This document shows positions 26,282-38,800 of a stretch of DNA of 64,000 bases, one piece after another; positions within the stretch are counted from its first letter, which is position 1; each line of letters begins with the position of its first letter. A program made the translations under genes and the position numbers. The stretch covers positions 2,232,001 through 2,296,000 of the forward strand of contig JANBVO010000002.1 of the NCBI GenBank assembly GCA_030052745.1, written 5' to 3'. Source of the DNA: Pleurostoma richardsiae (taxonomy: Eukaryota; Ascomycota; Sordariomycetes; Calosphaeriales; Pleurostomataceae). Below the pieces are notes generated by a model that was not told where the DNA came from, ran no database searches, and saw nothing but the letters and a program-made list of their open reading frames with translations.

Positions 26282-27562
26282 CTAGCGCGATGGCCCCTCG
26301 ATAGGGCTGACCGGTAGGCTCCTCACGCCGCTGAGGTCCGCGCTCCCCGTGCGCCGCAGTGCCTGCGACATCGTCTCGATGTTGAGCTCCCCGCCGCCGC
26401 CGCCCACCACCCCGTGCGTCATCGACCCCGGGCTGCCGAGCGGCTTCCTGCCCGGCGACGACGCGCCGCCGCCTCCCACGTCGAACCCCTTGACCGACCC
26501 GGACTTGCTCGTCGGCGGGCTGCTCGTGCCGGGCGCGCCCCCGCCCGACGACGAGACCGGCGACCGGATCGGCGACGGCGACCGGTTGATCATGCCCGCC
26601 GACGCCAGGCTGGTCAGCCCGGCCAGGTGCATCGAGTCCCTGCTGCTGCCGCCGGGGACGCCGGCCCCCACGCCCAGCCCGCCCTGCTGCTGCTCCGCCT
26701 GCACGACGTCCGCGAAGGAGATGAAGCTGAGGCGCCGCACGTCCGTGGAGGACTGGTCGAAGCTGCCGTAGTTGCTAGCCGAGTCGTCGACGACCGCCCT
26801 GCCGCTGCTGGCGTCCGCTGTGCCGCCGCCCACGCCGGCGAAGCTGCTCGCCAGCTCGTCGGCCCAGCTGGCCGGCGGCGAGGCCGTCTGGTCCGGGATG
26901 AAGGAGCCGGTCACGGTGAGCGCGGCGGGCTGGTGGCCCGAGTGGGTGATGATCTCGACGGCGTCCGGGTTGAGGTGGTCGTCGGTGACGACCTCGGAGG
27001 AGGCGTCGAGCACCGGGGGGATGTGGTTCTCGGTCGTGATGTGGCTCGGGATCGCCGGGGAGTTCGGGACCAGCTGCGCGGCGCTCTCCTGGACGTCCCG
27101 CTCGAAGATCTGGCTGCCGGCGGGGGAGGACAGCCTGGGTGACGAGGAGAGCGCCCGGCCAGGCGAGGAAGGCATCCTGCCGGCCGTCGAACTCTCTGTT
27201 AGGATGGGTGAAGTTGGTGCCCGTCTCGTGGTGGGCGGCGCGTCCTGTGACGTGTGTGTAGAAGCCGGGGCTGGATCTGTTGATGAAGGGACTGCCTTGG
27301 AGGGCGACTTGCTGCGCGAGTCGTTGTCTTTATCCTTCTTCTTGCCGAAGCCGAAGAGGCCTCGCTTCTTATGCTTCTTCCCTGCCTCGCCATGCTCGCC
27401 TGAGGTGTTCCCATCTCCTCCGGCTTCTGCTTTGGGAGTGGTGTCGCTCTTCGGTGAAGGTGTGGGCTGGAAGGGCTCGGCTAGCCGAGGAATTGAGGCA
27501 TTCTGCTGTTGTGGGAGGGACGAGGAGCTGCTCTGCAGCGGTGCTGGGTCGGCGAGGCTCAT
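26282..27562 (-). CDS. Ser/Pro/Gly-rich predicted disordered protein, unknown function
   Basis: Single open frame of 426 aa from ATG 27562 (MSLADPAPLQSSSSSLPQQ). A Lys-rich cluster at about residues 60-92 (KKHKKRGLFGFGKKKDK) could be a nuclear localisation or phosphoinositide-binding patch. The middle is rich in SP and TP dipeptides. Short better-structured islands, RRLSFISFADVV and LNIETMSQALRRTGS near the C-terminus, look like conserved docking motifs; the first also contains a basophilic kinase-type site, RRLS. The C-terminal third has Gly runs (GGGG, coding-strand GGC/GGT). Codon use is strongly C/G-ending, which supports that it is coding. I do not recognise the family; a scaffold or signalling target is a guess. 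Confidence 0.75.
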   Translation of the reverse strand: MSLADPAPLQSSSSSLPQQQNASIPRLAEPFQPTPSPKSDTTPKAEAGGDGNTSGEHGEAGKKHKKRGLFGFGKKKDKDNDSRSKSPSKAVPSSTDPAPASTHTSQDAPPTTRRAPTSPILTESSTAGRMPSSPGRALSSSPRLSSPAGSQIFERDVQESAAQLVPNSPAIPSHITTENHIPPVLDASSEVVTDDHLNPDAVEIITHSGHQPAALTVTGSFIPDQTASPPASWADELASSFAGVGGGTADASSGRAVVDDSASNYGSFDQSSTDVRRLSFISFADVVQAEQQQGGLGVGAGVPGGSSRDSMHLAGLTSLASAGMINRSPSPIRSPVSSSGGGAPGTSSPPTSKSGSVKGFDVGGGGASSPGRKPLGSPGSMTHGVVGGGGGELNIETMSQALRRTGSADLSGVRSLPVSPIEGPSR

Positions 27563-30500
27563 GGTGTAAGCGGATGGTCAGTTGGACGGTAGATCGAGGA
27601 TGAGTAGGTTGAGGTTGGATTATGTCTCAGATTGGCACCAGCGATGCAGTTGTCGGGGTCGATGTCGTGGACGTGATGGTGTGTAGTGGTGGTATCTGAG
27701 AGATAATAGATGTTCGAGTCAACGGAATAGTCTCCCATGGGAGCCAAGCTTGATAATAAAGAACAAAGGGTTGCTTTTTCCCCGGTTGAGAGGAGTAGTG
27801 GGATTGGATTGCATGCGTCCGTCTCGTTGCCCGGACTGAAGGGTGGCTATCGTGGGCCCGGTGACCTGTGGCCTGACAAAAGATGCTCGCGATTTCCGTT
27901 CCAATACCGTGCGGTGCTCGTTGTTTCGGCAATGAAGAAGTAATAACTCACATCAACCTTCCCGGAAGGCCCAGAGGGCCGAGAGCCTCGTGCGTCGAGG
28001 ACGTAGAGGCAGACGGATTGCGTTGGACTAGGAAGCCACAGACGGATCGATCTGGGAAGATGCGTCCGGGCCTGCGGGAAGCGCTGCACCAATGCACGCG
28101 CTGCAGGCTCGAGGTCCGTCCCGATTCTAAACTGCTCGTAGCTCGGCTTCTCTTTCCGCGTATGTGAGTCGCTGGTCTAGACCTCCGTCCCTCCTCGTGT
28201 GTGGTGTTGAGCAGGTCGCTGTCTTCTCCTGAAGCTTACGTAGCTGGCTGGGCCGGTCGCAGGATGCCGCGGACTACAAGTCGGTCTCGGTCTCGCTCTG
28301 CTCTCCTCCTGCAGGAGCTCTTTAAGGGAAGCGGTACTCGGGCAGGCAGGATGGGCTCGATCGCACAGTTTCGGCGGGGAAGCAGAGACCGGCCAGTCCG
28401 CGGTTGCACACCGTCTTGTTTTGCTTCGCGAGGGGGGCGCCTGAGGAGCGGCAGCGTGTGGGTGAGGGTGAGGGAGTGCGTGTGTAGCGCATGCAAATCA
28501 CGATCAGCAGGGAGCGGCGGGCGGATCTCCAAGTTCCAACTGGCTCTAAAAAGAGGGGTTTGGGCCGGCTTCTTGTAGGTTCGGCGGGCCAGTGACATAT
28601 GCCGGCCTCCTCTTTGCACCCGCCAACCGCCAACCGGGCCCAACCCAGACAGACGTCAAAACATGGAACTGGACAGTCGCAATGGGGACACGTAAGGAAC
28701 CTCGCGGTACTTTTGCTCCACAGTATGTGTACCTACCTACGCAGATTCACACAAATCGCTACGGGTACGGGACGATGGTTCAGACGAAGCCTGGGCACGA
28801 TCGGCTGTTTCCACTCAAGACTCGCTCATCCACCAGGTCTCCAACTCGTGGTACCAACTTGTGTCAGCCAGCTCTCGGCGCCCGTAGGATTCCTCTCTGC
28901 CTCGCGTATCTCACGGAGCACTAGTCTGGCCAAGAATCCCTTCAATAGGCAGACCGCATCGAGCAACGCTGACAAGCCTGTAGTAGCCAACAACGGCCTT
29001 GATGGTAGCCAGCTGATCAGCCTTGTACAACCTCCCCATGTATTCGGCGTATGTCACCATGCTGCCTCTGATCCGCCGTCTACTGAAGTGATACAGACAC
29101 TTTTGTGCCGTACTCACAACTTACTCCTGGTCTTTCTAAGACCATCCTCCTTAGGACAGCTCCGTGATGTAATCTGTGAATACGTGACGCCTGTTTCAAC
29201 CCCCAATCTCGACAGCGGGAACACCGGCTCATTGGTCGCATCGCTCAGCCCGGCGTGTCGCATAAATAAACCACTGCAATCAAAAGAGGGTAAAAGACTC
29301 AGGAGAGCAGGACAAACCGTGCTATGCAGAGCTACGGAGTGATAAGCCCCTCCAGATATAAGAGGGATAACTCTCGAAATAGAAACAAGAAGACAGGTCA
29401 GCCAGCCTCTCTGGCTCTTTTACGCGTCACCCTTATCACGCTCCATGTATACTCCATGTACAATGTTTCCCACCCAGGTAAAATGCGGCGTGGCCGTGGG
29501 CAGAGTAGACGGACGTCTTTCCCCCTTTCCCGCATGATATGCAAGGCACAGCCGCAGCTGGGAGCTGGCTCTCACCGATCCCTGACCCGGAGCTCCTAAC
29601 AAGAGCACCTATGGGATACGCGTGTTCCTGCTGCCAACTTGTCCCACCGGGGTGGTGAGATCCCCGTCAGCCCCCCATCCGTCCGTTCTCACAGCCCGCT
29701 TCAATCCGAAGAGGTATTTCCCAGGTACCGTCACCCACACAGTACGAGGAGAAATCCGTCCCCGTCAGACTCCCAACACCCCTCGCAAGGAAGCAACAAG
29801 TAACGGAACCTCTCTCGGGGGTCTACATAGTAGACCACACTCCAATATTGGTACCGTCATCCCAAGGCACCCGGCCTCGCGGCGCCGCGGGCCCACCAAT
29901 GACGACAAGCGCCTGTCTCCGGGCACGCGCTAGTCGGGCCGGCATGCACGTCACGGGGCTACAGGTATTAGCCTAAGGTTGGTGAGTTGCCAGTCATGAG
30001 CTCCAGTTGCTCCTTTGTTCTCTGGGCAACGGTTCCCGAGCTTGTACTCTACTGAGAGGTTACGGGTCGGTGCTAGCGGGCAAACTGGCTGCGTGTTAGC
30101 CCGGCCGGGTAGCAACCTCCAACACTCGGTTCCCCAGCCGAGGCCACGTTGGTCCGGGGAATCGATGCCTGGGCCTCAGGGGAGCGGCCGGCCATTGGGT
30201 TCGACCTTTGGTCGGTCGACAAACGTAGCCAACTCGTCTCCCAACACATATCTTGCCTCGCCGGCGAGACATAGACAGAAATGCGTCTGAGTATCACAGT
30301 CGAGTAGACACAACTCAGCGGAAGGACGAACAGAAATGCATTGCACGATAGATATATCCCACTCCACGCGCACCCCGCCCCAGCACCATCTCGTTCGTCC
30401 AGCATAAACATGAAACAAGCAATCCCAAACCCTCCCATTCTTCCATCCTCCCGTTCTCGCCATTCGATTTTCCAACTTAACTGTCCTCTCCCTCCTTCGT

Positions 30501-31137
30501 TCAATACCAGGGGACCGTTTGAGCCACCTCTTCGAGAAACGTAAGCTCCCCCCACCCGTCCCTCAACATGAACGTTGCATACTCAGCCAAAAAGCAAGAA
30601 AAAGGCGATCCAAACCAGGGGAAACCAGAAACAAGGAGGAAAGAAATGGGGGTCCTGTTACTAGTTGAGCCGCGCCCGCCAGAAGCAGGCCAACCCAGAA
30701 AAGAGAAAAGGCCCAGCACGTTTCCCATGTACACAAAATATCCGGCTCAAAAATGACTAGAAGCCAGTGAAAAAAAAGCCAGAATGATTGGAGAACAGCC
30801 GGCCCACAGGCGCGCAGCGGCAGGACAGACGCGTCGAGCCGCATGGCGGGAAAAGGAAAATGAGGTATCAGGCGAGGAGAGGAGCCGGGCCACGACCGCC
30901 AGTAACGCCTTGAACGCCATTCGTTTCCCCCGTGTTGGCCCGTCATTCGGTCGTGGCAGGCCATGAGTCTACCGCGACCAGCAGCGATGCCGCAATGCGA
31001 GTGCCTCGTATAGAACATGCCGAAAATGAGGGTGCTTGCGAGGACCACTAGTATGTCCGCAGGTCCTCGACACCCCTAATCCAAGAATTTGCAAGCGTAT
31101 GCAGCACCGTAGAGGTGCGCCGCTGCACTAGGAGCGT
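27563..31137. other. Long intergenic region, no confident gene
   Basis: About 3.6 kb between tandem minus-strand genes. It should hold the leader and promoter of the 426-aa gene at the left. Frames such as 28599-29342 (+) and 30563-31048 (-) have no family resemblance and unbiased codon use. A TACCTACCTAC motif occurs at 28731-28745. Confidence 0.55.
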
Positions 31138-32553
31138 CTACTTCCGTAGCACGGCGTCGTAGAGGCTCACAAGGGCAGTCACGAAGGTGCCGGTGATAGC
31201 ACCCTTCCATCCGCCGTAGAGAGCAGAGTTAATGCGCGCTACGGACAGATCATCGACCCAGCCGTTGAAGGTGACGCCCTGCGCGTACACGACATACGTC
31301 AGGAGGGCCTTGACGATGCTGAAGGTAAGCGGGTCAATCGTGTACTCGGGCGTGTTGGTGCGCGGCCGGCCGCGGCCGGGGTGGGCGTTGCTGTTCGCGG
31401 CGGACAAGTTGAAGAAGTACCCGAACAGGCTCGGCACGATGAAGCTGGTGGTCGCCCACAGCAGGGTCGGCGACCAGAACGAGGACGTCAGGAGAAGGAA
31501 CATGTCCGGGACATAGACGGGGTGGTCCGTGGTGTGGAGCCAGGGGATGGCCGGGATGGTGAAGGCATAGCGGTCGGCCAGAACCTCGGGGCGCAAGAAG
31601 TACAGCTCGAAGGCGCTGATGAGCAGTAGGATGGACGAGACGGTCGACAACGACTCGCGCGTGGCCTGCGTCGTCTCAGGGATGCCCGAGTCGTGGTACA
31701 GCGACGCGACGCGCTCGCGGATGGCGACGGTGCCACGGTCGACGGCATTGGAGATGTCGGCCGGCGTCGCCGGCAGTGGGATACGGCTGGCCAGCGACAG
31801 GGCGCGGCCGGGGGTACGGGCGACAGCGGTAGATGCGGAGGCTTCAGTGCTGCAGAGGCTGTCAGTGCTGTCCGGCTTCTTCGTCCTTTGTTTACACTCC
31901 TGCGCTGGACGCGCCGCAGGGGCGGAGGACGTGAACGTACTCGGCAGGAGGGAGCAGCTCCTCGACAGCCTTGGTCGCTCGGCGCTTGGCGACCTTTATC
32001 GCGTCGGCGACAGGTGCCTCCTTCTTGAGAGGCGATCCTATCGCCTTTGCGCGGCTGTTGTAATATGGGGCGAGCTTCGGGTCGGACGAGAACTGGCTCG
32101 CGTTGTCGGCGAGGTATTCATCAAGGTGGACCTCAAGGTCGCCCTTCTTCAGCCCATCGGTGCTGGAAGTTAGAAATCGATGTCAGCACGGGAACCGGGT
32201 CGATGTTGAACTATATCTTAGGTTTCGGGAGCATCGTCACCAACGGCGAGGCGCCGTGGCGCGTGCCCGATGAAGCGGGAGTGGGAGCGCATCGCGGTAG
32301 CGAATAGCGTCATGCCGGACCATCTCCACATACCGCCAGCGCAGGATACTCTGACGACCCGACAGCATCATGAGGGCATCGCAGCTGCCCGTATACGCGT
32401 AGAGGTGGCGATGGGACGGAGGAAAGGCCTGTGCGGCGAGACAGACAAGGGGGAGAAAATCATGATCACGTACTTCTTGAAACCCACCGTTTCGGCGAGC
32501 TCGAGCAGGTCGGTCTTGCGCTGCCCCCGCAGCCAGCTGTTTGCGCCCGACAT
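31138..32553 (-). CDS. Multi-pass membrane protein with N-terminal SAP/HeH-like motif
   Basis: Three exons (32474-32553, 31941-32162, 31138-31858) close in frame to 340 aa; the start is ATG 32553 (MSGANSWLRGQRK). Residues about 10-45 form two predicted helices, KTDLLELAETVGF then GLKKGDLEVHLDEYLAD. This resembles the SAP or helix-extension-helix fold used by nuclear-envelope and DNA-binding proteins. A basic linker (KVAKRRATKAVEELL) follows. The second half is hydrophobic with about four membrane segments, starting at LSTVSSILLLISAFELYFL and ending with GAITGTFVTALVSLYDAVL. There is no signal peptide. The combination could place the N-terminus on chromatin at the inner nuclear membrane, but ER or mitochondrial location is equally possible. 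I do not recognise a named family. The TTG-initiated 170-residue reading of the last exon alone would miss this N-terminus. Confidence 0.8.
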
Positions 32554-33696
32554 GTTGCGTGGAGATACCGGTATCGCTGTGGTCGCGTAGACGATGCGAT
32601 TGTGATGCGATGGTTTGCGAGAAGCAGAGCCGTAAGGATGCCGGACAGTCACGTATCTTGCTCAAGGCAAAAAGCAAGGTATGTGATGATGGTGAGGCTG
32701 TAGGAGGGGGGGGGAGCGATGGTTGCGAGAGCGTGTTTTGTTATGATTTTCGCTTGTTGTGGTGGGAGACCGGGGCAGCTGGCGGAGGAATAGGTGGCAG
32801 ACGATGAGGAGAGACACGCTCTTGGGCGGCAGCTCCCACCCAAACAGAGGTACCCCCGGCAAGCTCGAGCTGCGAGGACAAGAGCGGCTAGGAAAATAGA
32901 GGTGGCTGGGGGTTCCCGCACCGCGCGCGAGAGCTCCATTCCTCCCGTCATTATACGGATCCACTCACGGCCGCTAACGGTCATTTTCTGCGAGCAGCAA
33001 GTGAGATCACCACTCGGCCTTTTTTCTTACACGTAAAGCAGCAGCAGTCATGAGGGTTTCTCTCTGTCTCTATTAGAGGCATCTTCGTGATGGCTTCATG
33101 TACCATAGCAATACTATACATATGCCAGTACACAACGAGAATCTCATGAGAAAAACGACAGTTGTAACAGATAAATAGAAGCACAGCTACCTAGGGAAAA
33201 TAAATATGTCCAGTTTCTCTGCTAACAAGATGAGGCACGGCAAGTCCACCTGACTCGGCGTGGACGAAAACGACACCGTCTTCCCTCGACGCATATCGGG
33301 CTTCATCTCGGTGAACCAATCACGACTGCTTCTTCAACATCAAGGCCTGCATCCTCCTTGCTTTGGTTGCTAAGGCTCATTACTTGACAAGAAGCCAATG
33401 AGCAGAGGAACCTTTGTTTACCCATCTAGATGCCTCACCTGGAATGGCTGTCAATTGTTGTTTACTCTGGCCTGGGCAGCCGCGTTGCTCTTCCTTGCCC
33501 ATCCACCTCTCCGTTCTCCGTATTATCTATCAGCAACGTTATGCTCAGCCGAGGACGTCAGTCTCTTGATACCATCAGGCAGACACTGTAACATCTCGCA
33601 TTTTGTGGTCGCCCATGATGCCGGTGACCTATCTACATCACATGTACTGCTAGCAGCTGAGGATTCATCCCGGTGGGATCCTCAATCCTGCTCCAT
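32554..33696. other. Upstream region of the membrane-protein gene and 3' flank of the P450
   Basis: About 1.1 kb between tandem minus-strand genes. It contains a run of nine G at about 32704-32714. The open frame 33398-34075 (+) overlaps the P450 3' end on the opposite strand and is a shadow. No gene recognised. Confidence 0.6.
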
Positions 33697-35893
33697 TCAC
33701 GAATCCACAACGCCAACAAACCGCTCCTCCCCCCTCCTCACCAGCCTCACCGGCACGAACCTGCCCCCCTGCAGCTTCAGCGTCAGCAGGCTCGACGCGC
33801 TCCTGAGCGTCTCTTTCGCCTTCCCCCGCGCCCTCTCGTACACCCTGCTCTTCTCCTCCCTCCCCATCCGCGCCACCTCCTCCTCGCCCGCCCACTCGTC
33901 CACCGCCAGCTCCACGCTGTACCGCTGGAACACCACCGCCAGCGCCGCCACCATCTCCACCTGCGCGATCCGCCTGCCCAGGCACGACCGCGCCCCCTCG
34001 CTGAACGGTATGAAGGACCCGGGCGCCGGCCGGAACAGCTGCGCGCTCGTGTCCGGGCCCGCGTACCCGCCGTAGTCCTCCTCCGACTCCTCGTCCCCCG
34101 TGCTGTCTCTCTCCGCCGCCGCCACCGCCACCGTAGCCTCGCTGCCGGACTTGCGGAACCACCGCTCCGGCACGTAGTCGTCCAGGTCGTCCTCCGCGGC
34201 CCCCGGCGCCCGCGGCCAGTACCGCGGGTTGCGCTGGACGTTCACCACGCTGAGCACGATCTGCGTGCCGGGCGGGAGCGCGCGCCGCGCCCCCTCCACC
34301 GCGACCTCCTGGCACCCCCTCCCGGGCGCGACGCACTTGGGCACCTCGGTGACGGGCGGCATCAGCCGCAGCGTCTCGTTGACGCTCGCGCCCAGGTGCG
34401 ACGCCAGCATGGCCGCCACGCTCTGCTCGTAGCCCCAGCACCGCGGGTCGCTGTCCCGCCCCAGCAGCCGGTCCACGTCGGCCTGCAGCGCGCGCTGCGC
34501 CGCCGGGTGGCACGCCAGGTGCAGGAGGGTGAAGTGCAGCGTGTTGGCCGTGGTCTCGTGGCCCGCGACGATCATGATGAAGGCGTTGCCGATGATCTCG
34601 GCGTCCGTGAGCTGCGGCTGGGCGGTCACCGCCGGGGCGGAGGAGGACGATGACTTGCTGTTGCCGTTGGCCTGCTTGTCGTCCTTCTTGGTGTCTTTGC
34701 CTCCGCTGTAGGTGCTGCGCACGAGCTGGCCCATGATGTCCATGCCGCCCTCGCCGCGGTCGCCTGCGCGGACCTGCTCGGCCTTGTCCTGGATGAACTC
34801 CTGCATGTACTGGACGTAGTTCTCCGTTGCCTCCAGCGTCACCCTTGCCCACTTTGCCGGGATGATCTCTGCAGGACCCGCGTCAGCGTCCTGATCCCTG
34901 GTCTAATAAATCAGTGGGATAACTCACTTATTAACCACCTCGGCAAGAGGAGGAGAGCGAAGATCTTCTCCAGCACCGTAGCCAGCGACTTTGCAAAGGT
35001 CATCGTATGGCCCTCGGGAGGGTCGAAGCTCGCGTACTTCTTCAGCCGCGGGTCGACGTCCGCCGGCAGCATCTGGCCCGGCCACAGGAACCTCAGCCCG
35101 AAGCCCACGTAGCCGATGATGTTAAGCGCCAGTGTCATCGTGTCGTGCTCCAAGCTCGTGATCGTCCTGGCCGCCGGGGTGCCGTCCGGGCCGAGCCACG
35201 TCTCGATCATGCCCTGCGTCTGGCGGACGGCCTCGGCGAAGGTGTGCGCCGCGTTGCGCTCGTTGAAGGACGCAGAAGTCGCCTTGCGGTGCAGCCGCCA
35301 CACGGCGCCCTCGGTGGTCAGCACGTTGCGCCCGAACAGGGCCAGGATCTGGTACTCCTGCGTGGGCTTCGGGAACGATTCCCGCCGGGAGGTGATCTGG
35401 TGGATGGTGTCGGCGCTGCTGGTGAAGAGGATGATATGGCCCGGCGAGACGACCAGGAAGTTGTCTCCCAGGCGCTCAAAGGGTTGCCGAAGGTAGAAGA
35501 AGGCGCTGTTGGGCTGCATGACGCTGGTGGGTGTTAGCCAGAGTCTGCTGGTCTCCAGTGGCGTATCTGTGCTCGGCTTACTCGATCCAGTCCTGCCACC
35601 AGGATTTGGGCAGCAGCTTGATCATTGGCGTCCAGACGCCGCTGGTGACCTGCCACAGTCTGTTGAAGGGAGACACAGCTAGCAATCAGGAGTTAGCGCC
35701 GTCTCTATCAACACTCAGACGCGGAGAAGCTCTGGAGTTCGTAACCGAAGGACTCTGAGTAACACTCACGTGTAACAACGAAACGCAGGTCGGTCTGCCT
35801 GGCAGCGGCAATGTTGGCCCGCAAGCTACTGAGTATGGAGAAAGCGCTGTAGGCGATGAGAGCGCCGAGCACTGCGCAGACCGTAGACACCAT
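33697..35893 (-). CDS. Cytochrome P450 monooxygenase with low-complexity inserts
   Basis: Haem-thiolate monooxygenase, anchored in the ER by the N-terminal helix (VCAVLGALIAYSAFSIL). Four exons (35770-35893, 35582-35678, 34928-35523, 33697-34868) close in frame to 662 aa, against about 500-540 for most fungal P450s. Signatures in order: helix C region WRLHRKATSASFNE; oxygen-binding I-helix AGHETTANT; ExxR in NETLRLMPP; PERW; and the haem loop FIPFSEGARSCLG with the Cys ligand. The extra length comes partly from a Lys/Ser-rich segment before the I-helix (plus-strand 34640-34720) and an acidic/Ala segment between PERW and the haem loop (34085-34150). Substrate is unknown; no terpene, polyketide or peptide synthase is in the window, so a biosynthetic cluster is not indicated. 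Confidence 0.95.
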
Positions 35894-38800
35894 CTTGGCA
35901 GAGATGTAGCAGCCCTTCCAAGGCCGAATACAACGGCGCCTAAGCTTCGGAGACCCTCAATTGGATCAATTGAGGACGGCCGGCCCTCAATGTCGGCAAG
36001 AAAAGTTCTTCCCAGAGACACACAGCTCAGCACCTACTACGTACGAGCGATGTGAGCTCCGCAATGACGCCGTACAGCGAGGGACATCGACTCAGGCGCC
36101 GCGATTATATATACAGAAGAGAGGGGATCGCAACGTAAAGCTGCAAGAAAGAAACAAGATATCCAAGGAAGGTTTTCCATCACTGAAGAACGACAATCAC
36201 AGAAACGCGACATTCTTGGGACAGCTTGCAACCGGCCCCCGGTCCGGGGCTGGTTGGTGCGGTGGCGGTTGACTGGGGGGGTTCGTTGCTTCGAGAGTTT
36301 GTTTCGGATCTTGCTCGAGCCGTGCGCTAGGATGCCAACGCCTGAGCCTTTCCGGCCAGTAGCCGTGAGAAACACACATGACCCTCTCAAGAAACTCGAC
36401 TCAGCTGCAGGACGGCAATCTCTCCACCCGGCGTTCAGTTCCTTTGAGATCGACAGACCGCGCGGTAGAATCATGACGAAGAGCCGGAGGTGAGAGGGAT
36501 GTTGCATTGCCAAGCAATAGACGGAGTCAGAGCAGCGCAACAGATTGGCAAAACCCCCCGGGCGATTGATTGAACCTGTCAACGGATAGCAGCTGTCCGT
36601 ATCTTGGATGTTTATTCCATTCAAGGAGAATTAACATTCTGCCTACCTACCTAAACATACCATGTACGGAAGCAGATCAAGGACGCCGGGTACACCCCCG
36701 CAACTCCGGATTGTCCTACCCGAACGATGGATCCGCTCCGAAAGTCTATTGGAACCTCCCTCCATCGTCTTCTGGTCGTGTAACTTCGAGGTAACTGCCG
36801 ATCACGTACATCCTCCATGCTTCTGCAGATGACTTCACGCCATCTTGCTCGCGCCTAGCCAATGGAAGCAGCCTCGTGGCATGTCTGTCTTTAATGAGAA
36901 TCCAGGTAACTTCGCTGTGGCTAGGTGGGAAACTAGAGATCATGGTCCCTGTACATTGAAGACATACCAACGGCATCTGAGTCGGCTTGTCACGGGGCTC
37001 AGTATTTTGAGGAGCAAAACTATCTCAGGAGAAGACGCGCTCCTAAATGCTCGATTATAGTCCCGCCGTTCCTCATCCTCACTGCACCAAGCAGTAGAGC
37101 CGTTTGTGCGTTTGTAGGTCTCGCTTTCTCTTGTCGTCCTTGGATTTGCGTTCCTCCAGCTTCCCTCCGTAGACGATCACGGTTCCCTCGGTGTGCCCGC
37201 GGCCGTGACCTCCCACTGCTTCGCTTCCTTTGCCAGGTCGCATTTGTCCTTCTGCTATTCATCGAGTGTCTCTCGTGTCCATCGAGTTCGCCTCGATTCC
37301 ACATCTCCCATGGATTCTTCAGCATGCAATCCTGCGGAGATCACTTCCTCCTCTCGTTTCAAGCGAAGCGGTGCCTTATCCTACTTCTTTCCATGCCTGC
37401 GGATCCCTCTCCTCGAGTAGCTCTCCGTGTAGATATGCAGGTGAATAGACGTATGAGGCTTTCCGTTGTAGGGCTCTGAAGCTGTTCGTTCAGTCTGGTA
37501 TTCTTTGTATGTTCTTCATCGCGTCATTATCGGCGTCGAGTCCCGAGATTGATGTCGTGCATCTTTCTCGCCGACTTACGTCGCTTATTGTGTTCTCGTG
37601 GGCGACCGATCAGCTGCCGGCAGAATCATTTCGAAGGATGGGCGTTTCCATCGTGGTCGTGTTCTATCGGTTGTAGGAAGCGGACGTTCCAGCTGGGAAG
37701 GTGTGCTCTAAGGTGAGGTGTAGAGTGCGAGTGAGTGACCAGGAGAGAGAGACCAGGCCAAAGGCAGGTAGGTACCCTGCCCTCCAATGCAACAGATCAG
37801 TACAGTCGGCATCACGTAGTACGACCTAGGAAAGCAACAAGAACATTGCTCGTTCACGCACGTATCACCAAGCACGGCATAGTCTAGTTTATAAAATCAA
37901 CGCATTTTGTGAGAAGGCTACATCGCCGCCTATCAAAGTAGCAGCGAGAGCAGGGTATCCTACGACGACCAGAGCGAAGAACCATGAATCCACGAAAATC
38001 ACTTTTCCACCACCAGGGGAGAAGCCCGTCTTCCCCTCATGGGGGAGTGCCACAGGCACGACCCCTCGACAGAAAAAGCCCGTCCAAACCAAGCCAGACC
38101 AAGAGCCATCCCTGTCAATCCCTTCGTCCAAGTGTCTTCCGTCCGCCTGCCTCCGAAGAGGGGCTGTCGAGATTTTCCGCCAGGGATTGGTGGTCCTAGT
38201 CATACAGCAACGCCGTTGCCGATGATGCCCATCCCTCGTTCTGTGCCACGCCGGGCCAGATATGGTCGTCGACTCCTTTATGGAGAAAAGTCAAAATTAA
38301 AACGCCAAATCAGTCATCGTAGAAGTGTCGCCTATACGGCAAAATACAGAGCCGTCACCGGGCTCATGAAAGTCAACGCTTCGTCCAGGTTGCTGGTGAT
38401 AGCAGACGCGTCGAGAAAGAAGGAATGTATCGCCTCACCATGATTCTCCCCATGAATCTGGCGTTACTGAAAGCCGTTAAAGCTGCGACGACGCTCGTCT
38501 GAGAAGCTGGTATCGAGCATCGTAGTGGCAAATCCGTTGGTGAGAGGAACAATTCAAAGATATGAAGCGCGTACGTGCGTTCACATCGAGAGAATCGACA
38601 TGACAAGATGCCATTGTGCTATATGCAGGGGAACAATGATGATGTGTTGCGACGTGAATAGACGGCCCTTTTGTATGCAGAACCGTCCTGTATATGCCGG
38701 AGAATTCGTCACGCTCTGTGGTGCATATGATGGTGCGATTTGCCGGTGCCAACACGCTCCAGTGCACCAGGGAACGCTTATGAAGGATCTCCGAGCAGAT

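Noticed and set aside
28599-29342. 247-aa plus-strand frame in the gap after the 426-aa gene
   Set aside because: Long for chance, but with no conserved-looking segment, no codon bias and no splice partners.
33665-34852. 395-aa minus-strand frame alongside the P450 exon
   Set aside because: Gly/Arg-rich out-of-phase shadow; the true frame has I-helix, ExxR and haem-loop motifs.
33697-35893. P450 as part of a secondary-metabolite cluster
   Set aside because: No polyketide synthase, peptide synthetase, terpene cyclase or pathway regulator is near; the neighbours are unrelated in function.
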